Assembly: GCA_963751245.1 (NCBI GenBank)
Contig: CAVVTR010000009.1
Coordinates: forward strand, 496,001-560,000
DNA length: 64,000 nt
From: CAVVTR01 sp963751245
GTDB taxonomy: Bacteria > Acidobacteriota > Thermoanaerobaculia > Thermoanaerobaculales > Thermoanaerobaculaceae
Reading direction: 5' to 3'
In this document: positions 45,057 through 53,319 of the stretch, one piece after another
Numbering within the stretch: position 1 is the first letter of the stretch
Layout: each line of letters starts with the position of its first letter
Notes under the pieces: model-generated
Database searches by the model: none
The model's input: the letters and a program-made list of their open reading frames with translations, nothing else
What the model was told of the DNA's origin: nothing
Made by a program: the position numbers and the translations under genes

Positions 45057-45938
45057 ATGCGGATCGCCGTACCCTCCGAGCTCCCCGGCGGCCTCGACGC
45101 CAGGGTTTCCGACCACTTCGGCCACTGCGCCGCGTTCACGTTGATCACCGTTGAGGACGGCGCCATCGGCGACGTCTCGGTGCTGGAGAACTCCACCCAC
45201 GACACCGAGGGCTGCCTCGGCCCGGTGCGCGTCCTCAAGGACAACGACGTCGACGTCCTCGTCGCCGGCGGCATGGGAGGCCGCCCACTGGCGGGTTTCC
45301 AGGAGGCGGGCATCAAGGTCCACTTCAAGGAGGACGCCGCCGCCGTCCGCGAGGCCGTCGAGCTCTTCCTGGCCGGCCGGTGCCGCGCCTTCGGCGAGGC
45401 CGAGACCTGCGGCGGCGGCAGCGGCGGCTGCGGTGGACACCATGAAGCCGAGCCGGCCCGCGAGCCCATCCTGGGACCGGCCGACATCCGCGACGGCCGC
45501 GTCGTCACCCTCGCCTTCGAGCTCAGGGGCACCGACGGGAAGGTGCTCGACGCCTCCGAGCGCAGCGGACCGATGCGCTACCTCCACGGCGCGGGCCAGA
45601 TGCTGGCCGGCCTCGAGAAGGCCGTGTCGGGCCTGCTGCCCGGTGCCAGGGTCACGGTCGAGCTCGCCCCTGCCGACGCCTTCGGCGAGCGGGACGAGTC
45701 GCGCGTCGTCGAGGTCGCCCGCGGCCAGCTGCCTCCCAACGCCACGCTGGGCGGGCTCGTGTCCGCGCAGGACCCGCAGGGCCACCGCTTCACCTTCACC
45801 ATCGTGCAGCTGGGCGACGACACGGCGACGCTGGACGGCAACCACCCGCTGGCGGGCCGGGACCTGGTCTTCGACCTCACCGTCACCGCCGTGGAGGCCG
45901 CCACGGCCGACGAGCTCGCGCACGGCCACGCGCACTGA
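45057..45938 (+). CDS. Fusion of a NifX/NifB-like cofactor domain with a SlyD-like FKBP peptidyl-prolyl isomerase
   Basis: A 293-residue soluble protein. Residues 1 to about 108 form a dinitrogenase Fe-Mo cofactor domain: MRIAVPSELPGGLDARVSDH, ENSTHDTEGCLGPVRVLKDN, DVLVAGGMGGRPLAGFQEAG. A Cys/Gly/His linker (CGGGSGGCGGHH) follows. Residues from about 130 are an FKBP of the SlyD type: LAFELRGTDGKVLDASERSG, MRYLHGAGQMLAGLEKAVSG, AFGERDESRVVEV, DGNHPLAGRDLVFDLTV, ending in HGHAH. The ATG at 45057 is favoured because AAGGGAG stands at the right distance; 45042 is alternative. A metal-cofactor or metal-chaperone role is inferred. Confidence 0.88.
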   Translation: MRIAVPSELPGGLDARVSDHFGHCAAFTLITVEDGAIGDVSVLENSTHDTEGCLGPVRVLKDNDVDVLVAGGMGGRPLAGFQEAGIKVHFKEDAAAVREAVELFLAGRCRAFGEAETCGGGSGGCGGHHEAEPAREPILGPADIRDGRVVTLAFELRGTDGKVLDASERSGPMRYLHGAGQMLAGLEKAVSGLLPGARVTVELAPADAFGERDESRVVEVARGQLPPNATLGGLVSAQDPQGHRFTFTIVQLGDDTATLDGNHPLAGRDLVFDLTVTAVEAATADELAHGHAH

Positions 45939-45947
45939 CGCCTCCGG

Positions 45948-45973
45948 GACGGGCCCGGGCTGACGGGCCCGTC
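45948..45973 (+). terminator. Hairpin after the NifX-FKBP gene
   Basis: Perfect 10-bp stem GACGGGCCCG (45948-45957) with CGGGCCCGTC (45964-45973), 10 bp after the stop; no T run. Confidence 0.5.
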
Positions 45974-46068
45974 TCCGGAATCCCGCTCCGGCGGGTGCCG
46001 TTGCACCGGGAAATCCACCCGGCGCCCGTACCGGCGCCCCGGCGCGGTGAGAGGGGAGGAGACAGGCC

Positions 46069-46536
46069 GTGACGCCCCAGCGTGAGACCGCCTCCGAAGG
46101 CTCCGTCGTCGAGCTCGTCAGGGAGGTGCTGCGCGACGCCGCGACGCTGCTCCGGCAGCACGCGGCGCTGCTGCGGGCCGAGCTCGGCGAGAAGGCCTCC
46201 CACGCCGTCCGCAGCCTCGTGCTCATCGCCATCGGCGCGGTGGCCGCCCTGTGCGGGGTGATCTTTCTCCTCCTCTCCCTCAGCCTGGCGGTGACGCTGG
46301 GCCTCGCCGCCGTCGGGCTCGACCACGGCGCCGCGTCGGTGCTGGGTCCCCTGGTGGTCGGCGGCGTCGTGCTCGCCGGCGCGGGCCTGCTGGTCTCCCG
46401 CGGCGCCCGCGGGTTGTCGCAGGGCTCGCTGGCGCCGGAGCGCACGATGAAGGCGCTGGAGGAGGACCGGGAGTGGCTCGAGGAGCTCTTCGCGCGCCGG
46501 AAGGACGTTCCGGACGAACCGGGAGCGGGCTCGTGA
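46069..46536 (+). CDS. Phage-holin-superfamily-6 / DUF1469 membrane protein
   Basis: A 155-residue protein starting at GTG after GAGGGGAGGAGACA. An N-terminal amphipathic part (VVELVREVLRDAATLLRQHA, LLRAELGEKASHAVRSLVLI) leads into two hydrophobic helices (IAIGAVAALCGVIFLLLSLS; GPLVVGGVVLAGAGLLVSRG) and a charged tail with an acidic coiled end. This is the usual layout of the Actinobacterial Holin-X/DUF1469 family, typically paired with a DUF3618 gene as here. Role in the envelope or stress is presumed, not shown. Confidence 0.82.
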   Translation: MTPQRETASEGSVVELVREVLRDAATLLRQHAALLRAELGEKASHAVRSLVLIAIGAVAALCGVIFLLLSLSLAVTLGLAAVGLDHGAASVLGPLVVGGVVLAGAGLLVSRGARGLSQGSLAPERTMKALEEDREWLEELFARRKDVPDEPGAGS

Positions 46537-46790
46537 GCGGCCCCAGGGCCAGCGTCGCGGCCGCCGCCGAGCTCCGCGAGACCCGTGCGCGGCTCGGCGC
46601 CGCTGTGACGTCGCTACGCGGGCGGCTCGCGCCTGCCGCCCTCCGCGAGCAGGCCGCCGCGGCGGCGAAGGGGGCCGTGAAAGCGGGGTGGGAACGGGTA
46701 CGCGGCCGCCTCCGCCGGCATCCCGTCGCGCCGGTGGCGGTGGTGTTCGCCCTCGGGCTCCTGCTCGGGATCGCGGCGCGGCGGCGCTGA
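46533..46790 (+). CDS. DUF3618 family small membrane protein
   Basis: An 85-residue protein whose GTG overlaps the preceding stop (GTGA). A polar helix (VAAAAELRETRARLGAAVTS) with the R/L-rich pattern of DUF3618 is followed by one C-terminal membrane segment (PVAPVAVVFALGLLLGIAA) and RRR. Similar in layout to ElaB/YqjD-type membrane-anchored proteins. It is probably a partner of the DUF1469 protein. Confidence 0.78.
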   Translation: MSGPRASVAAAAELRETRARLGAAVTSLRGRLAPAALREQAAAAAKGAVKAGWERVRGRLRRHPVAPVAVVFALGLLLGIAARRR

Positions 46791-47573
46791 TCAGCCCGCC
46801 GGCGCGCGCCGTCCCCGGCGGCGGACGGTCAGGACGGTCAGGGCCGTGGCGAGCCAGGCGACCCCCTCGGCCATGGCGCCGAGCACGTCGCTCAGGTAGT
46901 GGGCCCCCAGGTACACGCGGCTGAAAGCGACCAGCAGGACCACCAGGGCCGCCGCCGCCACTGCGGGCGCCCGGCATCGCCGGGTACGGCCGGCCGACGT
47001 GAGGATCACTGCCATCAGCCCGTAGAAGAGCACCGCGGCGTTCGTATGGCCGCTGGGGAAGCTGTAGCTCGTGAGCGTCACGAGGGGGTGGGCGAAGTGG
47101 GGCCGGGGCCGGTGGAAGGCGAGCTTCAGGATCTCGTTGATGAGCACGCCCCCGGGGAGCACCATCACCAGCGTGGCGAACCGCGTCCAGCTCCGGCGCG
47201 CCGCGAGCACCACCGACGCGAGCACCCCCAGGACGGCGATCGCCGGCGCCGCAGCCATCTCGGTGCACGCCCGCATGATCACCGTGAGCGAGGGGCTGGT
47301 GTGGAGGTGCAGCCAGTCCGCGAGCCGCGTGTCCACCATCGTCAGCCGGCCCCCGGCGAGGACGTCGAAGGCGATGGCGACGAACAGGAGCAGCGCGGCC
47401 GCCGCGACCGCGGCGCCGGCGGCGGGGTCCACGCCGAAGGGCCCTTCGGGGCCCACGGAGATCCTCCGGAGCGGGATCGCGGTGCGGATGCGGCGCCGCG
47501 CGGCCTGCATGAACGGCTTCCCCGGCACCGCCGCCCGGTCTCCCGGCACCGTGTGCGCCGTCACCGTCGTCAC
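46791..47573 (-). CDS. PAP2 family lipid phosphatase
   Basis: A 260-residue membrane protein of about six helices. The three phosphatase motifs are present: KLAFHRPRP, SFPSGHTNAA and SRVYLGAHYLSDV. The substrate is probably undecaprenyl pyrophosphate or phosphatidate at the outer face of the inner membrane. GTG start at 47573 after GGGAGGGG. Its stop abuts the DUF3618 stop (convergent), and it is divergent from the DinB-like gene. Confidence 0.9.
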   Translation of the reverse strand: MTTVTAHTVPGDRAAVPGKPFMQAARRRIRTAIPLRRISVGPEGPFGVDPAAGAAVAAAALLLFVAIAFDVLAGGRLTMVDTRLADWLHLHTSPSLTVIMRACTEMAAAPAIAVLGVLASVVLAARRSWTRFATLVMVLPGGVLINEILKLAFHRPRPHFAHPLVTLTSYSFPSGHTNAAVLFYGLMAVILTSAGRTRRCRAPAVAAAALVVLLVAFSRVYLGAHYLSDVLGAMAEGVAWLATALTVLTVRRRGRRAPAG

Positions 47574-47709
47574 GTCGCCCCTCCCGTCCTCGCGGCCGCC
47601 CTTGCGTGCATGCCCGGCCAGCCTAGCACCGTTCCCCGGGGGGCCGCGGAATGGCCCGCCGGGACGCCACGGTTGGGAAGGGCGCCCCGATCGCGGGCGG
47701 GAGGAAGCC

Positions 47710-48213
47710 ATGAGCGAGGACACGAGGACCAGGCTGGGCGCCGAGGCGGACCTGCTGTTCGAGCAGTACCTCGGCAAGATCGAGACCTGCGTCGGCCTCC
47801 TCGACGCCGCCCAGGTCTGGTGGCGGCCCAACGCGGCGTCCAACAGCGTGGGCAACCTGCTCCTCCACCTCGTCGGCAACCTCTCGCAGTGGATGCTGGC
47901 CGGGCTCGGCGGCCTGTCGTACGAGCGCCACCGCAGCGAGGAGTTCGCCGCCGAAGGCGGTGCGTCCCCCGACGACCTCCTCCGCGAGCTCCACGAGGTC
48001 GTGGCGCAGTGCCGCCTCCTCACCCGCAGGCTCGGCCCCTCGGACCTCGCGCGCACCGTCACCATCCAGGGGCGCGAGCGGGACGGCTTCGCCATCGTCC
48101 TCCACGCCGTCGAGCACGCCGCCTACCACACCGGTCAGATCGTCCTCATCACCAAGCAGCTCGTCGGCGACACCACCGAGATCGAGTTCTACCCCCACCT
48201 CAAGCACACCTGA
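47710..48213 (+). CDS. DinB-like protein (DUF1572/DUF664)
   Basis: A 167-residue four-helix-bundle protein. The metal-site histidines lie in NLLLHLVGNLSQWML and in VLHAVEHAAYHTGQIVLITK, the spacing expected for DinB/YfiT-like enzymes. It starts MSEDTRTRLGAEADLLFEQY after GGGAGGAAGCC. Members act as thiol S-transferases (for example with bacillithiol) or have unknown function; this clade is often annotated DUF1572. It stands alone before the second repeat cluster. Confidence 0.85.
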   Translation: MSEDTRTRLGAEADLLFEQYLGKIETCVGLLDAAQVWWRPNAASNSVGNLLLHLVGNLSQWMLAGLGGLSYERHRSEEFAAEGGASPDDLLRELHEVVAQCRLLTRRLGPSDLARTVTIQGRERDGFAIVLHAVEHAAYHTGQIVLITKQLVGDTTEIEFYPHLKHT

Positions 48214-49090
48214 TCCCGCCCGCCCGGCGCAGAGCCCGCACCCGCCCGCGCACCCTGAAGGGTGCGGCTACGTTGCCCTGCAGGCGCCGCGGCGCTGCCA
48301 CCCGCGGACCGGACCCGCATGGCTCGCACCGGCCCGCCGACTGCTTCGCCGTCGCACCGCTGCACAAGCTTATGTAGCCCAGGGTTGCGGGCTGAATCCC
48401 GAGGTGCTTCTGCGAGCGCTGAGGACAGCCTCCAACCCTCCGCCCGCTGCCGGTCCGGCGCACCATCAGGCCGCGTCTCGCCGCCCGCCCAGCCTCCGCG
48501 AGGTTAGCCCTGGGTCTGCAGAGCGAAACGACGACCACCCACCCGCCCGCGCACCCTGAAGGGCGCGGCTCCATTGCCCTGCCGGCGCCGCGGCGCTGCC
48601 ACCCGCGGACCACTGACCGCGTGGCCGGCAGAGCCTGCACAACCGAACGTAGCCGCGGCGCTGCCACCCGCGGACCGGACCCGCATGGCTCGCACCGGCC
48701 CGCCGACTGCTTCGCCGTCGCACCGCTGCACAAGCCGAATGGAGCCCAGGGCTTTAGCCCTGGGTCTGCAGAGCGAAACGACGACCACCCACCCGCCCGC
48801 GCACCCTGAAGGGTGCGGCTCCATTGCCCTGCAGGCGCCGCGGCGCTGCCACCCGCGGACCACTGACCGCGTGGTCGGCAGAGCCTGCACAACCGAACGT
48901 AGCCGCGGGCTTCAGCCCGCGGGGCGGGTGGGGGTGCGTCTTGCAGGGACTTTGGCCTTGGCCACGCAGGCCGAGGCGACAACAACCCACCCGCCCGCGC
49001 ACCCTGAAGGGTGCGGCTCCATTGCCCTGCAGGCGCCGCGGCGCGGCCACCCGCGGCACACGACCTCGTGGTGGTGACAGCCCTGCGCGA
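48214..49090. repeat. Mosaic intergenic repeat cluster 2
   Basis: About 880 bp of the same repeat family as 23020-24030. The unit CACCCGCCCGCGCACCCTGAAGG... with hairpin ACCCT-GA-AGGGT starts near 48241, 48541, 48789 and 48989. It is followed by GCGCCGCGGCGCTGCCACCC and then TGCACAACCGAACGTAG or a variant. Intact palindromes are CCCAGGGCT-TT-AGCCCTGGG (48745-48764) and CGCGGGCTTCAGCCCGCG (about 48904-48921). The first three units are near identical over more than 100 bp, pointing to recent local duplication. No gene seen. Confidence 0.85.
48385..48503. repeat. Module B copy 4 (in the loop of a CCCAGGG/TTAGCCCTGGG palindrome)
   Basis: Starts TTGCGGGCTGAATCCC and ends CCTCCGCGAGG. The left flank CCCAGGG (48378-48384) and right flank TTAGCCCTGGGTCTGCAGAG (48504-48523) exactly match the two halves of the uninterrupted palindrome at 48745-48774. 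Confidence 0.8.
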
Positions 49091-49103
49091 GTGATGGGGC
49101 GGG

Positions 49104-50138
49104 CTACTTCTTCTTGCCGGGGCCGAAGGTGGACACGAGCCAGGCGATGCGGTCGGGGGGACCGGTGAGCCGTTGCGCCCACCCTTCGGGCGGCTCGTCG
49201 AAGAACGTCTCGTAGCGCATGGTCACGACGCCGGTGAGGTCGTGGAAATCCCGCTTGCCGCCGAACATCTCGCGGAAGAACACCGGGTAGTTCACGGTGG
49301 ACGGCAGCTCCACCATCTCGTCGCGCCGCAGCTTCGCGAGCACGGACGTGGAGAGCGCCACCTGGAACGCGAACACCCGGTGCGGCTTGTCGGCCTCGCC
49401 CATGGCCCGGATCTGCGCGTCGGAGGCCACGGCGGTGAACGCCTTCCGCCAGGCGCGCAGGATCCCGCGCTCCGGTCGCACGGCCAGGCAGCCTGCCTGG
49501 ATGTACGTGCGGATCACCTCGCCGTCGGCCGGCGTCGTCATCGCGAACGCCTTCGCGGGGTCCGCGCCGGTCACCTCGTACGCCCGCTTCCAGTAGGCGT
49601 CCAGTGGATCGCCCGCGGCAAGCCCGACGTTGCGGTGGAACACCGGCGTGTATCCGAGGCCCGCCCCGGCGGGCAGCACCATCGCCGCCGGCTCGTCGAG
49701 GAACACGGTGTCCGGCCCCAGCCACACGAGCTCGGCGAACACGCCGTGCGCCGCCTCCTCCGCGCTCGCCGCGGCGAACGCCCACCCGGCGGCCGGATAC
49801 CACGCCGCCGCCTCGGGGACCACGAGGGTCTCCACCGTCGCGCCGAGGTCCCGCAGGGCCTTCAGCCCCGGGTCGCCGGACCACACGACTGCAGGCGGCG
49901 CGTACACCCACACCGGCGCGGCGGCGAACCGCCCGCCGAAGCGCCGCAGGCTCTCCACCAGCACCCGCGCCCTGGGCAGCAGCTCCGGCGCCGCCACCGA
50001 GGTCGCGAAGACCAGAGGCTGCATCTCGGGAGCGGGTGTCGTCACCACCGCCACCGCCGTCGGAAGCGCCTGGGCCGCGCCGGCGAGCAGGGCCGCGACG
50101 ACGGACAGGCCGAACCCGCACCGGGATCCATCGCTCAT
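49104..50138 (-). CDS. Secreted hypothetical protein, possibly glycosyltransferase-like fold
   Basis: A 344-residue protein with a signal peptide (FGLSVVAALLAGAAQALPTA). The mature part has features of a GT-A-like fold: LVFATSVAAPELLPRARVLV (opening strand and helix), VFAELVWLGPDTVFLDEPAA (DxD-like position) and GAGLGYTPVFHRNVGLAAGD, then VFFREMFGGKRDFHDLTGVV. The active-site acidic pair is not certain, and secretion is unusual for such enzymes. The C-terminus is basic (STFGPGKKK). I do not recognise a named family. It faces the repeat cluster with its 3' end. Confidence 0.6.
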   Translation of the reverse strand: MSDGSRCGFGLSVVAALLAGAAQALPTAVAVVTTPAPEMQPLVFATSVAAPELLPRARVLVESLRRFGGRFAAAPVWVYAPPAVVWSGDPGLKALRDLGATVETLVVPEAAAWYPAAGWAFAAASAEEAAHGVFAELVWLGPDTVFLDEPAAMVLPAGAGLGYTPVFHRNVGLAAGDPLDAYWKRAYEVTGADPAKAFAMTTPADGEVIRTYIQAGCLAVRPERGILRAWRKAFTAVASDAQIRAMGEADKPHRVFAFQVALSTSVLAKLRRDEMVELPSTVNYPVFFREMFGGKRDFHDLTGVVTMRYETFFDEPPEGWAQRLTGPPDRIAWLVSTFGPGKKK

Positions 50139-50201
50139 GGGAAGCCTCCTGCCGGCTTCTACGGGGAGGGGCTGGAGTGGTTTCAGCCGGCGCTGCGGCC
50201 G

Positions 50202-51119
50202 TCAGCCGCGGGGCTTGGCGTGCTTGAGGAACGTCCCCTGCTTGAGCTCGGAGAACGCCTGCTGGAGCTCCTCCTGGGTGTTCATGACGATGGGGCCGTA
50301 CCAGGCCACGGGCTCCTGGATGGGGCGGCCGGAGACCAGCAGGAAGCGGATCCCCTCCGGGCCCGCCTGCACCTTGACCTCGTCCCCGGTGTCGAAGAGC
50401 ACCAGGCAGTGGTTGGTGGCCCGCTCCCAGAGAGGCGTCTTCCACGCGCCGACCTTCTCCGTGAGCACGTCCCGGGGCTCCGAGGCGTTGGCGAACTGCC
50501 CGCCGCCGGCGAACACGTAGGCGAAGGCGTTGCGCGTGGTCTCCACCGGCAGCGACCGCGTCACCCCCGGCGGCACCGACACGTCCAGGTAGATGGGAGC
50601 CGCGGCGATGCCGTCCACGGGCCCGGTGACCCCCCAGAAGGTGCCGCACACCACCCGCACGTGGGTGCCGTCGTCCTCGGTCACCTCGGCGACGTCGGGG
50701 GCCTTCACGTCCTGGTACCGCGGCGCCGTCATCTTCAGCGACGCGGGAAGGTTGGCCCACAGCTGGAAGCCGTGCATGCGCCCGTGGTCGTCCCCCTTGG
50801 GCATCTCCTGGTGGATGATGCCGCTGCCCGCGGTCATCCACTGCACGTCGCCCGCGCCCAGCGCGCCCGAGTTGCCCAGGCTGTCGCCGTGCTCCACCGT
50901 GCCCGCCAGCACGTAGGTGATGGTCTCGATGCCCCGGTGCGGGTGCCACGGGAAGCCGGCGAGGTAGTCCTCGGGCCGCTCGTTGCGGAAGTCGTCGAGG
51001 AGCAGGAACGGGTCCGTGTCGTGGGTTTCGCCGAACCCGAAAGCGCGGCGCAGCCGCACCCCGGCGCCCTCGATGGTCGGCGTCGAGCTGCTCAGCCTCC
51101 TGATCGGACGGATCGACAT
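50202..51119 (-). CDS. Pirin family protein
   Basis: A 305-residue bicupin. The N-terminal cupin holds the metal ligands in PFLLLDDF, GFPWHPHRGIETITYVLAGT, VEHGDSLGNSGALGAGDVQW and MTAGSGIIHQEMP. The C-terminal cupin contains YLDVSVPPGVTRSLPVE and GIRFLLVSGRPIQEPVAWYG, the conserved pirin end. Start at 51119 after GGGGGAGAGCGTC. Bacterial pirins include quercetin dioxygenases and regulators of metabolism; the in vivo role here cannot be told. Single gene. Confidence 0.95.
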   Translation of the reverse strand: MSIRPIRRLSSSTPTIEGAGVRLRRAFGFGETHDTDPFLLLDDFRNERPEDYLAGFPWHPHRGIETITYVLAGTVEHGDSLGNSGALGAGDVQWMTAGSGIIHQEMPKGDDHGRMHGFQLWANLPASLKMTAPRYQDVKAPDVAEVTEDDGTHVRVVCGTFWGVTGPVDGIAAAPIYLDVSVPPGVTRSLPVETTRNAFAYVFAGGGQFANASEPRDVLTEKVGAWKTPLWERATNHCLVLFDTGDEVKVQAGPEGIRFLLVSGRPIQEPVAWYGPIVMNTQEELQQAFSELKQGTFLKHAKPRG

Positions 51120-51206
51120 GACGCTCTCCCCCTCTCTGTGCACGTTCCGTGGTGCCGCACCCACGGGAACGGGGCAGGGGAGGGGGGTGTTCCCGGGGCG
51201 GGCCGG

Positions 51207-52616
51207 CTACCCCGCGGCCGGCTCCAGGTGGTGGGCGATGGAGTTCGCGTAGTAGGCGAGGAGAGGCCGGTCGGCGCCGGCCACCGCCAGCACCCCGCCG
51301 CTCTCGGCGAGCACGCCCCGCACCCTGAGCGCGCGCACGCCGAGCTCGACCGTCCGCGCCGCCGCCGTACGCGGCAGCGCGAGCGCGACGTGGCGCCGCC
51401 GCAGCTCCGCGAGGGCGGCCTCCACGTCCGCCGCGAGCCGCGCCCGCGGCACCTCCGCCGCGCCGGCGGCCAGAAAGGCGTGCGCCACCAGGGCCACCGG
51501 CGTCACCGGCACCGCCCGCGCGATCCCCTCCATGAGGCGCTCGCCGAGGAGCTGCACCTCGTCGCGGTACTCGTCCTCAGGGAGGAGGCGGAAATCCCGG
51601 TCCCGCGAGGCGAGGTACGCCTTCACCGACAGCGGCTCGCCGAAGGTGACGCAGGCGGTGCCGAAGCGGTGGAAGCGCCCGCGCAGCAGGAGCCAGGCGA
51701 GCTTCGCCACCGAGCGCAGCCCCGTGCGCACGGCGCCGGCCGTGGACGCGCGCGGCAGCGTGCCGGCCGTCTCCAGGGCGTGGGTGCGGTCCTCGAGCAC
51801 GCGGTCGTAGTTGATGCCCACGGGGACGAACACCAGGTCGCGGGGCGCGCCGGGGTCGAAGCGGCGCAGCAGGTAGCACAGCAGCCCCAGCCTGGGCGGT
51901 CCGAGGCGCCCGTCCCGGGTCAGCCTCCCTTCGGGGAAGATGCCCTGCGTCACCCCCGACTCGGCGGACAGCTGGACGAACCGCTCGAGCACCTTGCGGT
52001 AGAGCGGGTCGTCGGAGCGGCGGCGCACGAAGTAGGCGCCCATGCGCCGCAGCAGCGTGTCGAGGGGCCACACCCGCGCCCACTCGCCGACGGCGTAGGA
52101 GATCGAGGCCAGGCGCGAGACGATGTAGGACACCACCAGGTAGTCGAAGTTGGAGCGGTGGTTCATGACGAAGATCACACTGGCCGAGGGGTCGATGGCG
52201 GCCATGGCCCGGCGGTCCACGAAGCCGATGCGGACCCGGTAGAAGACGCGCGCCACGGCACGGGCGAGGGAGTGGGCGAGGCGGTAGTAGAGCACCACGT
52301 CGAAGCGCGGCACGATCTCGTGGGCCGCCACCCGCACCAGGTCGGTGACCTCGTCCCAGCTCATCCCGTGCGCGGCGCGGTACTCCCCGGCGGCGCGCAC
52401 CACCTCGGGGTCGTGGACGAGCATTTCCTCGACCACCTTCTTGCGGGTCAGCTTGAACGGCTGCAGCTTGATCTTGAGGCGGTCGTCGATCTCGGCGGTG
52501 AGGCGGCGCAGGCGCCGCCGCAGCATCACCCGCACCGGCGGCAGCAGCACCCGCTCGAGCAGCGCCACCGCCGCCAGCAGCGCGAGCGGAATGAGGATGT
52601 AGAGCGGTACGAACAC
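51207..52616 (-). CDS. Glycerol-3-phosphate acyltransferase-like protein (PlsB family)
   Basis: A 469-residue membrane-associated acyltransferase. It has one N-terminal hydrophobic segment (LYILIPLALLAAVALLERVL), a region typical of the family (KIKLQPFKLTRKKVVEEMLV), and the acyltransferase motifs NHRSNFDYLVVSY (NHX4D) and GIFPEGRLTRDGR. The C-terminal domain ends RPLLAYYANSIAHHLEP, the PlsB signature end. It is shorter than E. coli PlsB (about 800) and resembles the compact forms of Acidobacteriota and Myxococcota. It catalyses the first step of phospholipid synthesis. GTG start. Confidence 0.85.
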   Translation of the reverse strand: MFVPLYILIPLALLAAVALLERVLLPPVRVMLRRRLRRLTAEIDDRLKIKLQPFKLTRKKVVEEMLVHDPEVVRAAGEYRAAHGMSWDEVTDLVRVAAHEIVPRFDVVLYYRLAHSLARAVARVFYRVRIGFVDRRAMAAIDPSASVIFVMNHRSNFDYLVVSYIVSRLASISYAVGEWARVWPLDTLLRRMGAYFVRRRSDDPLYRKVLERFVQLSAESGVTQGIFPEGRLTRDGRLGPPRLGLLCYLLRRFDPGAPRDLVFVPVGINYDRVLEDRTHALETAGTLPRASTAGAVRTGLRSVAKLAWLLLRGRFHRFGTACVTFGEPLSVKAYLASRDRDFRLLPEDEYRDEVQLLGERLMEGIARAVPVTPVALVAHAFLAAGAAEVPRARLAADVEAALAELRRRHVALALPRTAAARTVELGVRALRVRGVLAESGGVLAVAGADRPLLAYYANSIAHHLEPAAG

Positions 52617-52686
52617 CGTCCCGTTGCCCCCCGTCGTTGCGCGGCGTGTTGGTCCGAGTATATGCCGGGCAGGCTAGGATGGCCCC

Positions 52687-53319
52687 ATGCCCCCCGTCGT
52701 CTCGCCGCGCCTCGCCCGCCTCGGCCGCATCGAGCTCGCCCTGGTCGTCGCCCTGGGCGCCGCCAACGTCGCCTCGGAGCTCCTCCCGGGCACCAAGACG
52801 GCGGTCGTCGCCGCCGGCGTGGTGCTGTGGATCGTCGTCCTCGCCGCCCACCTGCGGGCGGACCGGGGCGCCCTGCGCGGCTGGGGCCTGCGCGCCGACA
52901 CGCTCGGCCGCGCCGCCGTCCCCGCCCTCCTCGTCGGCGTGCCGCTGCTGGCGGCCATGGCGGGGTGGGGCGCGGCCGCCGGCCGCTTCCCGCCGCCGCG
53001 CGGCTTCGTCCTCATCCTGCTGCTCTATCCCGTGTGGGGTGTCGTCCAGCAGTTCCTGCTCGAGGCGATCCTGTGGTCGAACCTGGCCGCCCGCCTGCCG
53101 CGGGGCGCGGCGCAGCCGCTGGCCGCGGCGCTCTTCGCCCTCTCGCACCTGCCGGACTGGCCGCTGGCCGCGCTGACGTTTCCCTTCGCCCTGCTCACCA
53201 TCGAGCACTACCGCCGCTGGCCGAACCTGTGGGTCCTCGGCGTCGCCCAGGGGCTGCTGGGGACGTTCGCCTACTACTTCCTGCTCGGCCGCAACCCGCT
53301 CATCGCCCTGCTCCCCTGA
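52687..53319 (+). CDS. CPBP family intramembrane protein, variant motifs
   Basis: A 210-residue protein with about six membrane helices. Motif 1 of CPBP proteases (EExxxR) is replaced by QQFLLEAILWSNL, motif 2 is FALSHLPDWPL with His retained, and the last motif reads GVAQGLLGTFAYYFLLGR, with Gln where a His is usual. A proteolytic function is therefore doubtful. Its stop overlaps the convergent Fe-S protein gene by 20 bp. Divergent from the PlsB-like gene. Confidence 0.7.
   Translation: MPPVVSPRLARLGRIELALVVALGAANVASELLPGTKTAVVAAGVVLWIVVLAAHLRADRGALRGWGLRADTLGRAAVPALLVGVPLLAAMAGWGAAAGRFPPPRGFVLILLLYPVWGVVQQFLLEAILWSNLAARLPRGAAQPLAAALFALSHLPDWPLAALTFPFALLTIEHYRRWPNLWVLGVAQGLLGTFAYYFLLGRNPLIALLP

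Noticed and set aside
41210..45532. 1440-codon minus-strand frame
   Set aside because: It runs antisense across the M4 protease, SEC-C and fusion genes; no domain is recognisable and stops are rare simply because of high GC.
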